This document shows positions 1 to 6,793 of a stretch of 9,843 nt of DNA, in pieces. The position numbers were made by a program, and so were the translations under genes. The notes under the pieces were generated by a model. That model saw nothing but the letters and a program-made list of their open reading frames with translations, was not told where the DNA came from and did not search any database. The stretch is from JBJEFI01 sp051873875 (lineage in GTDB: Bacteria; Bacillota; Bacilli; Bacillales; Bacillaceae_G). Position 1 is the stretch's first letter. Each line of letters begins with the position of its first letter. The stretch is taken from NCBI GenBank assembly GCA_051873875.1, contig JBJEFI010000074.1, positions 1-9,843 of the forward strand. Reading direction: 5' to 3'.

Positions 1-57
1 AACAAGGTGAAGATGGATAAAGGCCAGTACAGCAAGTATTACGGGGAGTATAAGTGA
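1..57 (+). CDS. 3' end of an upstream gene, probably a capsule tyrosine-protein kinase (CpsD/EpsB-like)
   Basis: The window opens inside a reading frame whose last 18 codons give NKVKMDKGQYSKYYGEYK before a TGA at 55-57. Four tyrosines lie in the last ten residues among Gly, Lys and Glu. Gram-positive bacterial tyrosine kinases of the CpsD/EpsB family end in such tyrosine clusters, which are autophosphorylated to control capsule assembly, and their genes usually sit just upstream of the sugar genes. The assignment rests on tail composition and location only, because the catalytic domain lies outside the window. The codons used (AAG, CAG, TAC, GGC, GAG) end in G/C more often than those of the genes that follow, which fits a conserved upstream module next to an AT-rich variable region. 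It could be another cluster protein with a charged, tyrosine-rich end. Confidence 0.5.
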   Translation, partial: NKVKMDKGQYSKYYGEYK

Positions 58-206
58 GTGTAGTTTGCAAAAGATAATAAAAAATTGAAATGTATTGGGT
101 GATGTTTTTTGTTTGTAAAGTGCGAGAAATTAATATGTAATATTATTGTTTAGTAGTATAACTGAGAGTTTGAAAGGAATGTGTATTATCGTACACTATT
201 GTAAAG
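58..206. other. AT-rich intergenic region before the sugar genes
   Basis: This 149-nt gap separates the upstream gene tail from the dehydrogenase. Several -10-like hexamers occur (TATTAT at 141-146, TATAAC at 157-162), but none has a convincing -35 at 16-18 nt, so I do not call a promoter. An AAAGGA lies at 173-178, 28 nt ahead of the dehydrogenase start. Between them a short inverted repeat, GTGTA (181-185) and TACAC (192-196), has a 6-nt loop. No intrinsic terminator is visible, so transcription may read through from upstream. Confidence 0.5.
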
Positions 207-1520
207 ATGATGAAAGAAGAATTATTAAAGAAAATAGAAAATAAAGAGGTTAGAGTTGGTGTTGTGGGCTTAGGCTATGTTGGTCTTCCGCTTGCTTTAG
301 AAAAAGCAAAAACGGGATTTGACACAACAGGTTTTGATATACAGGTAAAGAAAGTAAAACTGGTAAATGAGGGAATTAACTATATTGGTGATATCATTGA
401 TGATGAGCTAAAAAATGTTGTTGAGAGCGGGTTATTGAAAGCTTCTAGTGATTTTAGTTTGTTGAAAGATATGGATTTTATAGCTATTTGTGTTCCAACT
501 CCTTTAGATATACATCAGCAACCTGATATTAGCTATATTAAATCATCTGTCGAATTAATTTCGAAGTATCTATCCAAAGGGACCATCGTTGTTCTTGAAT
601 CGACCACATATCCAGGTACTACTGAGGAAATGATTAAACCAATTCTTGAAACATCTGGATTGAAATGTGGAATAGATTTTTATCTAGGGTTTTCGCCAGA
701 AAGGGTTGATCCAGGCAACAAAGAATACAATACAAAGAATACGCCTAAAGTTGTTGGTGCAATTGGTGACGATGCATTAGAAGTGATAGCTACAATGTAC
801 AGGGCAGTGCTTGACGGAGATGTCTATGAAGTGTCATCTCCAACTGTGGCTGAAATGGAAAAAATACTTGAGAACACATACAGGAACATTAATATTGGAC
901 TCGCCAACGAAATGGCAGTTTTGTGTAATAAAATGGGAATTAATTACTGGGAAGTTGTTGATGCAGCTAAGACGAAGCCATATGGATTCCAAGCATTTTA
1001 TCCTGGGCCAGGTTTAGGTGGGCACTGTATACCACTTGATCCGTATTATTTGTCATGGAAGGCACGTGAATTTGGGTTTCATACTTCCATGATTGAAAGC
1101 TCAATGATTGTAAATGATAATATGCCAGATTATTGTGTTAAAAGAGCAATGTCAATTTTGAATAGGTTTAAAAAATCAATAAATGGGTCAAAAATACTCG
1201 TTCTTGGAGTTGCATATAAGAATGATGTTGATGATTATAGAGAGAGCCCAGCTATTAGGTTGATTGAAAAGCTGATGGAAGCTGGAGCAAAAACTTCTTA
1301 TTATGATCCATGGATAAGTGAATATAATAATAATGGTAAAGTATTTAAGGGGCTTGAACAAATAAACAAAAAGATAATAGGCGAGCAGGATCTTGTCATT
1401 ATAGCGACGGCACATTCTAATATTGATTACACGATGATAGGTGAGAATGCACAATATATTTTCGATACTCGAAATGCAATGAAAACTATTAATTGTAGAG
1501 ATAATATAGAATTGTTGTAA
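207..1520 (+). CDS. wbpA: UDP-N-acetyl-D-glucosamine 6-dehydrogenase (nucleotide-sugar dehydrogenase, WbpA type)
   Basis: This cytosolic NAD-dependent enzyme should oxidise C6 of a UDP-sugar in two steps to the uronic acid, most likely UDP-GlcNAc to UDP-GlcNAcA. The 437-residue protein opens with a Rossmann dinucleotide motif, GLGYVGLP at residues 21-28. Further on are CVPTP and ESTTYPGTT, then FSPERVDPG and the catalytic-cysteine signature GGHCIPLDP with Cys274. The C-terminal UDP-binding domain includes LGVAYKNDVDDYRESPA. Length and motif spacing fit the WbpA/TviB/WecC group better than the shorter UDP-glucose dehydrogenases. WbpA is preferred over a UDP-ManNAc dehydrogenase because wbpB, wbpD and wbpE homologues lie downstream. 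Two ATGs (207 and 210) are possible starts; an in-frame TGA at 171 excludes a much longer protein. No close Shine-Dalgarno precedes either start. Confidence 0.88.
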   Translation: MMKEELLKKIENKEVRVGVVGLGYVGLPLALEKAKTGFDTTGFDIQVKKVKLVNEGINYIGDIIDDELKNVVESGLLKASSDFSLLKDMDFIAICVPTPLDIHQQPDISYIKSSVELISKYLSKGTIVVLESTTYPGTTEEMIKPILETSGLKCGIDFYLGFSPERVDPGNKEYNTKNTPKVVGAIGDDALEVIATMYRAVLDGDVYEVSSPTVAEMEKILENTYRNINIGLANEMAVLCNKMGINYWEVVDAAKTKPYGFQAFYPGPGLGGHCIPLDPYYLSWKAREFGFHTSMIESSMIVNDNMPDYCVKRAMSILNRFKKSINGSKILVLGVAYKNDVDDYRESPAIRLIEKLMEAGAKTSYYDPWISEYNNNGKVFKGLEQINKKIIGEQDLVIIATAHSNIDYTMIGENAQYIFDTRNAMKTINCRDNIELL

Positions 1521-1557
1521 TAAATTTTAAGGATTATTTGTTTGTAATAATTGATAA

Positions 1558-2700
1558 ATGAAAAAGATTAAAATATTACATATTGCTTTTAAGCATAGAA
1601 TAGATGATGTAAGGATATTCCAAAAAGAGTGCAAATCATTAGCTAAGATACCTCAATATGATGTGTCATATATGACATCTGATATCAATTCATCGGGTAT
1701 AAACTCGGTCGAGGCGGGTGTGAAAAGAATTATTGTTACTGCTTCCCCAAAACGAATAATAAGACAATTAAAATATGTTAAGCAATTAAAACACTATATT
1801 TACGAGAACAATGATTTAGCCCTAATTCACTTACATGAGCCAGCATTATTGTTGGTTGCTTTATTTGCGAAACGGAGAGGAATAAGAGTAATTTTCGATT
1901 CGCATGAGGATTATTATCAGCAGATAAAAATGCGAAAAAAAATAGCTTTTGCTAATATAATAATTGCAAAGTTGTATAAAGCATATGAAAAATTTGTATG
2001 TAAGAGAATTGATGCAGTTGTTTTCCCATGTGAAATGGAGGGAAAACAAGCATTTGATTATAAAGTCAAACGTTTAGTATATTTAGATAATTTCCCGATA
2101 CTGAATGGCGAAAAATGTAACGAATATATTGAACAGAACTCAGATAAGTTCTATGCTTGTTATGTTGGTACTATTTCTCGAGAACGAGGAATTCTTAATG
2201 TAATTAAGGCGTGGAAAAAAGCCAATGTAAAAGGTATTATTGCCGGAAAGTATGATTGCAGTGAAGTCAAAAGTTATATCGAAAATATGCAAGAATATGA
2301 AGGCGTCGATTATAGGGGATATTGTGATAGCATAGGTGTTAAAAGAGTGTATGAAGAGGCTTCTGTTGGTATGGCTACACTGCTTAATTATGGACAATAC
2401 CATAAGAGCCACAACCTGCCTACGAAAGTATACGAATACATGATGTGTTGTATTCCAACAATAATATACAGAAACGCTTTTGTTGAAAGCGTTATGAAAG
2501 AGTATGAGTTTGGAATAATGGTAAATCCCGAAGATATTGGTGAAATTAGTGAAGCATTGGAATACTTGCGAGATAACCCTCAAAAGGCATTGCAGATGGG
2601 TAGAAACGGAAGAATAGCAGTCGAAACAAAGTATAATTGGTGTATTGAAGAAAAAAAATTATTCGAGTTGTACACTGATGTTTTAATAACTGATAATTAG
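1558..2700 (+). CDS. GT4-like glycosyltransferase (GT-B fold)
   Basis: This 380-residue protein probably transfers a sugar from a nucleotide donor to the lipid-linked repeat unit at the inner face of the membrane. The N-terminal domain begins ILHIAFKHRIDDVRIFQKEC, close to the HxxxxxDxRIFxKEC pattern of many capsule GT4 enzymes. It continues with LIHLHEPALL and IFDSHEDYYQQ. The C-terminal donor-binding domain starts around YVGTISRERGI and holds LPTKVYEYMMCCIPTI; KVYEYM (290-295) occupies the place of the usual donor-contacting (K/N)xxEYMA motif. There is no signal peptide and no strong membrane segment. The start lies 37 nt after the dehydrogenase stop and lacks a near Shine-Dalgarno; an AAGGA sits 24 nt away. 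Donor, acceptor and linkage cannot be read from the sequence. Confidence 0.85.
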   Translation: MKKIKILHIAFKHRIDDVRIFQKECKSLAKIPQYDVSYMTSDINSSGINSVEAGVKRIIVTASPKRIIRQLKYVKQLKHYIYENNDLALIHLHEPALLLVALFAKRRGIRVIFDSHEDYYQQIKMRKKIAFANIIIAKLYKAYEKFVCKRIDAVVFPCEMEGKQAFDYKVKRLVYLDNFPILNGEKCNEYIEQNSDKFYACYVGTISRERGILNVIKAWKKANVKGIIAGKYDCSEVKSYIENMQEYEGVDYRGYCDSIGVKRVYEEASVGMATLLNYGQYHKSHNLPTKVYEYMMCCIPTIIYRNAFVESVMKEYEFGIMVNPEDIGEISEALEYLRDNPQKALQMGRNGRIAVETKYNWCIEEKKLFELYTDVLITDN

Positions 2701-2710
2701 AATAATAATT

Positions 2711-3949
2711 ATGGAACTAATTACAAGAAAAGAAAACACCATTTTGATAATTGCAGTTTATGTGCAGTTTGTAGTTTGGATGTTTCAATTTGTAGTATAT
2801 GCAGCATTGGGACAGGGAGTAATTTTGCCAGTATATTACGTCTGCAACACTCTGCGTATATTTCTTTTAGCTATATGTGTTTGTATATGGCTAAAGCGTT
2901 CTTTTATTGACATAAGCTTTGTTTATGTAAGTGTATTTGTATTCTTTTTTATTCAGGTTGTTGTTTTCCGAGAAAATGCTACGATAGTATCGGAGTATTA
3001 CCTCTTCGATTTTTTTGTAGTATGCATTCCGGCTTTTCTGAATATAAAACTGATAAACGATGAGCAATTACAGATTAGGATTATGGTATTGTTTTCGTGG
3101 GTGGTGTTTCTGACAGGTGCGTTGTATTTCTTGCTGTATTCTGAATTAATACTACATGAAGACACATACAGTATGTCGTATTCATATTATATGTTGTTTA
3201 GTTCATTAACATTTCTGTATGTGAGTTTTGAAAAGAGGCGCTTCCTGTATATATTTCCATTTATTGCATCTATGGTATTAATTCTTATCATTGGGTCTAG
3301 AGGCGCTGTAATTTCAGGAATAATGTATTTTTTAGTAATAGTATTTCTTTCCAATAAGAGTAGAATAGCAAGGCTCTTTTCACTGATTATTGTAATTGCT
3401 TTTGTTGCAAACACTAGACGAATTGTTGAAATAATTGCTAAGATATTTAATGAAATAGGATATGATAGTAGATCCATTGAATTATTGGCAACAGGCGAAT
3501 TTATTTCCTATGATAGTGGGAGAAGAGGAATATATGCGGATGCAGTTGAACTTATTAGGTTCCATCCTTTTGCTGGCAATGGGGTTGGTGCAGATATTAG
3601 AATGTTAGGTCAATATACGCACAATTTTTTTCTAGATGTATTTGTTCATTTTGGCATAGTATTAGGAGGGATAATAGTAATACTTGTAGTTTGTTTGATG
3701 ATTATAGCTTTTATTAATTCTAAAAGCAAATCTCTCTTCTTTTTGTATTTTTTTCTTGGGTTCTTTCCGTTGATGGTGAGCGGTACGTATATTACATCGA
3801 TTACCTTCTGGATGTTTTTGGGATATTGCATTAGTAGGATTAACATTTGTATTCTGTGGAGAAACAAGAAAAAAACTGAGATAGATGGAGTAACGCAGTA
3901 TGAGCAGAATAGTCAAATTATTGAAAACTATAAAACAGAGTATTGTTGA
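2711..3949 (+). CDS. wzy: O-antigen/capsule polymerase, Wzy-like integral membrane protein
   Basis: This 412-residue, strongly hydrophobic protein has about 12 predicted membrane segments by eye, roughly at residues 10-31, 41-61, 67-87, 95-112, 122-143, 156-173, 178-214 (two), 219-235, 314-334, 341-360 and 362-378. A larger hydrophilic loop lies at about 236-300. GSRGA (195-199) and THNFFLDVFVHFG (from 303, with His304) resemble conserved elements of the O-antigen ligase/polymerase (Wzy_C) superfamily. Wzy joins flipped repeat units on the outer membrane face. Polymerases diverge strongly, so topology, these two motifs and the adjacent flippase carry the call. The start comes 10 nt after the glycosyltransferase stop with no visible Shine-Dalgarno. 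The last 50 nt overlap the flippase gene. The cytoplasmic tail after about residue 379 is polar and lysine-rich. A WaaL-type ligase is the alternative but unlikely in a Gram-positive host. Confidence 0.8.
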   Translation: MELITRKENTILIIAVYVQFVVWMFQFVVYAALGQGVILPVYYVCNTLRIFLLAICVCIWLKRSFIDISFVYVSVFVFFFIQVVVFRENATIVSEYYLFDFFVVCIPAFLNIKLINDEQLQIRIMVLFSWVVFLTGALYFLLYSELILHEDTYSMSYSYYMLFSSLTFLYVSFEKRRFLYIFPFIASMVLILIIGSRGAVISGIMYFLVIVFLSNKSRIARLFSLIIVIAFVANTRRIVEIIAKIFNEIGYDSRSIELLATGEFISYDSGRRGIYADAVELIRFHPFAGNGVGADIRMLGQYTHNFFLDVFVHFGIVLGGIIVILVVCLMIIAFINSKSKSLFFLYFFLGFFPLMVSGTYITSITFWMFLGYCISRINICILWRNKKKTEIDGVTQYEQNSQIIENYKTEYC

Positions 3950-5210
3950 CAAAGGTGCAGCATATGTAATAATAGGCAGTTTTCTTACAAAGTTCGTTTC
4001 TTTTTTCGGCTCAGTATTTTTAGTAAGAGTCTTATCAAAAACGGAATTTGGAGTTTTGAGTTATTATGAAAACTTTATAGGGTATTTCATTATTTTTGCT
4101 GGATTTGGAATTGCTACGGGGATACAAAGATATCTTTTATTGCTTGATACTAACGAAGAAAAAAAAGCATGCTATCTGAATGCCCTGTTATCAGAAACAT
4201 TGTGGAATATTGGGTTGGTAGCATGTGCATTGATTTTCTTTAAATTTTATCCCCACCCTCAAGCATTCGAAGGTTATTATTATGTAGCAATAATATTGAC
4301 ACTCTGCCTTCCGTTCATTGATCTTATGAATGCAAATATGTCTTCATTTAGGGCAATGTTTGACTATAAGGATTATGCAATACTAACATTTTTTACATCT
4401 TTTCTTCTGGTTAGTATGAGAATTGTTGGTGCCGTAGCTGGAAAACTATTAGGCACTGTTGTGTTTAGGTTAGTAGGAGAGATACTATGTGCTGCTTTTT
4501 GTTGCGTATATTTTTATTGCAAATTCTTTTTTCGAATAGACATAAAAAAGAATAATAAAATCTTTATAAAAGAAAGAAATGTATATTCTCTTCAAATAAT
4601 GTTTACTAATGGTTTATGGGCAATATTTATGCTTAACGACCTTTTTTTATTAGGACAAATAGCTGGAAGTGAAAGTATGCTTGCTGATTATAAAATCGCT
4701 TATGTAATCCCGGCAAATCTTGCAATTTTTACTTCAGCAATTGGAACCTTTGTTGCACCGTATTTTACAAAAAAGGAAAATGAAAGAGATTGGAAATGGA
4801 TCGAAGAACATTTCAAACTATTATTATTTACTAATATTAGTATAATGTTTTTTATTACGCTACTATGTTTTTTACTTGCAAAACCAATAGTAATATTGTT
4901 ATATGGTCAAAAATATATTTCATGTGTGCCAGTTATGAAATTATTAATTATTGCGTCCTTCTTTAACAACGGTGTTCGGGCAACGATTGCAAATGTTTTA
5001 TCGGCAATGGGTGAACAGAAAAAAAATATGATGGTTGCATGTGTAGGTATTATTCTTCAAATCTTACTGGATGTGATTCTGATTCCAATTATTGGTAGCA
5101 TTGGCGTAGCTCTTTCAAACTCTGTTGTTTACATATTAATGAGTGTTATATTAATAGCTATTTTTATTAAGTGGACAAAGCAGAAAACAAATGGTTGTTC
5201 AGTGATGTAA
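3900..5210 (+). CDS. wzx: Polysaccharide flippase, Wzx-like (MOP superfamily)
   Basis: This 436-residue membrane protein should flip the undecaprenyl-diphosphate-linked repeat unit to the outer face for polymerisation. The N-terminus, VIIGSFLTKFVSFFGSVFLV followed by RVLSKTEFGVLSYYE, is the typical opening of the polysaccharide transporter family (GSFxxKxxxFxxxxLxRxLSxxEFG). Hydrophobic segments continue throughout, about 12-14 by eye, with a charged stretch near residues 290-305 (TKKENERDWKWIEEHFK) between the two halves. Length is in the usual 400-500 range. The start is well supported: GGAG at 3887-3890 lies 9 nt before the ATG, inside the end of the polymerase gene. The two genes overlap by 50 nt and are probably translationally coupled. 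After the stop, the same frame stays open for a further 44 codons (see the intergenic region). Confidence 0.88.
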   Translation: MSRIVKLLKTIKQSIVDKGAAYVIIGSFLTKFVSFFGSVFLVRVLSKTEFGVLSYYENFIGYFIIFAGFGIATGIQRYLLLLDTNEEKKACYLNALLSETLWNIGLVACALIFFKFYPHPQAFEGYYYVAIILTLCLPFIDLMNANMSSFRAMFDYKDYAILTFFTSFLLVSMRIVGAVAGKLLGTVVFRLVGEILCAAFCCVYFYCKFFFRIDIKKNNKIFIKERNVYSLQIMFTNGLWAIFMLNDLFLLGQIAGSESMLADYKIAYVIPANLAIFTSAIGTFVAPYFTKKENERDWKWIEEHFKLLLFTNISIMFFITLLCFLLAKPIVILLYGQKYISCVPVMKLLIIASFFNNGVRATIANVLSAMGEQKKNMMVACVGIILQILLDVILIPIIGSIGVALSNSVVYILMSVILIAIFIKWTKQKTNGCSVM

Positions 5211-5442
5211 TCTAAGAGATTGTTCTTTCTAAAGTTTGAAACCATGATCCCTGAAAGCTTTTATATAGATAAAACGATGAAAAGAGAATTAATTGATAAC
5301 AATTTAGCAATAATCAACGTAAAAATGTCTGCGGTAATTCCTTAAGGGCTTATGCTACAAAGATACAAAGATACAATGTAGTCTAACGGAAATAACTTTA
5401 TCAAAAATATAATAAGAAGGAGAATGATTATTAAATATCACG
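5211..5442. other. Intergenic region with possible decayed coding sequence
   Basis: This 232-nt gap interrupts an otherwise closely spaced operon. The flippase frame stays open after its stop for 44 codons, until a TAA at 5343-5345. Inside it an ATG at 5244 would give a 33-residue peptide starting MIPESFYIDKTMKRELIDNN and ending VKMSAVIP. I do not recognise it confidently. Its end faintly resembles the first strand of GT2 glycosyltransferases (SVIIPxYN), but a stop follows at once. An 8-nt unit, TACAAAGA, occurs twice in tandem near 5355-5371. A TATAAT lies at 5408-5413 without a good -35. No strong terminator is seen. A worn-down gene or recombination scar is plausible; a functional small gene is unlikely. 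Confidence 0.4.
5417..5422 (+). promoter_or_regulatory. Shine-Dalgarno-like AAGGAG, unusually far from the following start
   Basis: AAGGAG is the best ribosome-binding match before the second glycosyltransferase, but it sits 20 nt before the ATG at 5443 and only 2 nt before an out-of-frame ATG at 5425. An in-frame stop (TGA at 5425-5427) excludes an upstream ATG start closer to it. It may be a leftover from a displaced gene start, or the spacing may be tolerated. It makes the real start of the downstream gene less certain. Confidence 0.4.
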
Positions 5443-6738
5443 ATGATCAAAAAAGAGGTAATGAGAGTTACTAAAAAAGAAATAAGAAGCGGTAGTACAA
5501 GAAAAAATATTTGGTTAATTAATCACTATGCGGTTCCTTCACAATATTACCCGTTGGAGCGAACTAAACACTTCGCAAAACATTTGAAGGATAAGGGGTA
5601 CTGCGTAACAGTTTTTGCAGCAAGCACAGTTCACAACTCTACAATTAATTTAATTACAGATGGTTCAAAATATTGTGAGATAATTGATGACGGGGTTCAT
5701 TATGTGCTAATTAATTGTAAAGAGTATAGGGGCAATGGCATTTATAGAATACTCAATATGATAGAATTTGCCTTAAAACTTCCAGGTATTTGTAAAAGCT
5801 TCAATAAACCTGATGTTGTTTTGGCTACTTCGGTTACACCATTGGCATGTGCAATGGGAGTAAAGGTTGCAAAAAAATATAAGGCATTGGCCATAGCAGA
5901 GATTGCCGATTTATGGCCAGAATCGTTAGTTGAATATGGATTTGTCCGAGAGAACAGTATAGTGTCATCGTGTCTTAGAAAACTAGAAAAATGGATTTAT
6001 GTTAATTCTGATGAGATAGTATTCGTTTCAGGGGGGTTATGGGATTATATTGAAGAACGAGGATGGCAAAATTGCATCAATCCCCAAAAGATACATTGCA
6101 TAAATAATGGAGTTGATTTGGAAGAGTTTGATAGTAATAGAAAAAAGTATAAAACACTTGATGAGGATTTACACAATGAGTCTATTTTTAAAGTAGTATA
6201 TACTGGTTCAATAAGGAAAGTAAACAATGTAGGATTACTTCTTGATGTGGCGAAACAAATTACTGATAAAAGAATTAAAATACTGGTATGGGGGGAGGGT
6301 GATGAACGCGAAGCACTTCAGCAGAGAATAGAAAAAGAGAAAATTGCAAATGTAGTTTTCAAGGGTGCTGTTGAAAAAAAATATATTCCCTACATTGTTA
6401 GTAATGCGGATTTGAATATTGTTCATAATAATCCGTCAAAATTATTCAGGTTTGGTATTAGTTTTAATAAAGTGTTTGATTATTTGGCAGCAGGAAAACC
6501 AATTTTTTGTGATTTTCCAAGCAAATACAATCCGGTTATTGAGTGTAATGCAGGAATTGATATTAATAATAGCGACCCTAATAGTATTGCAAATTGTATT
6601 GAGTGGTACGTAAATATGGGACAAAAGGCATATCTGATGTATTGCATAAATGCAGAGAACGCAGCTAAGGAATATGATTTTGCAGTTTTGACAGACAAAC
6701 TAATTGACATAATCGAGAATGTGAAAGATAAAGAATAA
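5443..6738 (+). CDS. GT4 glycosyltransferase, WbuB-like
   Basis: This 431-residue GT-B enzyme probably adds an amino sugar or deoxy sugar to the growing lipid-linked repeat unit. The N-terminal core starts at about residue 22 with IWLINHYAVPSQYYPLERTK and is followed by a helix (HFAKHLKDKGY) and a strand (VTVFAAS). The signature AEIADLWPES at 152-161 is characteristic of the WbuB-like branch of GT4. The donor-binding half has VVYTGSIRKVNNVGLL, ILVWGEGDE, and KVFDYLAAGKPIF from residue 343, where an Asp (346) takes the usual Glu position, as is common in this branch. WbuB of Escherichia coli transfers L-FucNAc, but the donor here is unknown. An alternative start is the in-frame ATG at 5461, preceded by AGAGG only 2 nt away; both starts precede the core fold. 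Its stop lies 55 nt before the preferred oxidoreductase start. Confidence 0.85.
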   Translation: MIKKEVMRVTKKEIRSGSTRKNIWLINHYAVPSQYYPLERTKHFAKHLKDKGYCVTVFAASTVHNSTINLITDGSKYCEIIDDGVHYVLINCKEYRGNGIYRILNMIEFALKLPGICKSFNKPDVVLATSVTPLACAMGVKVAKKYKALAIAEIADLWPESLVEYGFVRENSIVSSCLRKLEKWIYVNSDEIVFVSGGLWDYIEERGWQNCINPQKIHCINNGVDLEEFDSNRKKYKTLDEDLHNESIFKVVYTGSIRKVNNVGLLLDVAKQITDKRIKILVWGEGDEREALQQRIEKEKIANVVFKGAVEKKYIPYIVSNADLNIVHNNPSKLFRFGISFNKVFDYLAAGKPIFCDFPSKYNPVIECNAGIDINNSDPNSIANCIEWYVNMGQKAYLMYCINAENAAKEYDFAVLTDKLIDIIENVKDKE

Positions 6739-6781
6739 CATAGTACAGAGAAAATACAGAATTAATGGAATTGGAAATGGA

Positions 6782-6787
6782 AAGGTG
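6782..6787 (+). promoter_or_regulatory. Shine-Dalgarno AAGGTG that decides the wbpB start
   Basis: AAGGTG ends 6 nt before the ATG at 6794, a normal distance. The GTG within it (6785) is in frame and could itself start a protein three residues longer, but its own upstream match (GGAAA, 6777-6781) is weaker and very close. I therefore place the start at 6794. Confidence 0.6.
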
Positions 6788-6793
6788 AAGAAT

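Noticed and set aside
134..162. TATAAC (157-162) and TATTAT (141-146) as the promoter of the sugar operon
   Set aside because: The hexamers at the right distance upstream do not resemble TTGACA. Several equally weak alternatives exist in the same AT-rich stretch.
2140..2583. 147-codon open frame on the - strand inside the first glycosyltransferase gene
   Set aside because: It lies wholly within a well-supported + strand gene, its product is rich in Ile, Phe, Ser and His without recognisable domains, and it is typical of antisense frames in AT-rich genes.
5408..5413. Perfect TATAAT before the WbuB-like gene as an internal promoter
   Set aside because: Candidate -35 sequences at 16-18 nt are poor, and the predicted start would fall within or after the AAGGAG at 5417-5422, leaving the transcript without an intact binding site.
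6765..6788. Tiny 7-codon reading frame between the WbuB-like gene and wbpB
   Set aside because: It encodes only Met-Glu-Leu-Glu-Met-Glu-Arg and has no binding site. It is best explained as spacer sequence that includes the wbpB Shine-Dalgarno.
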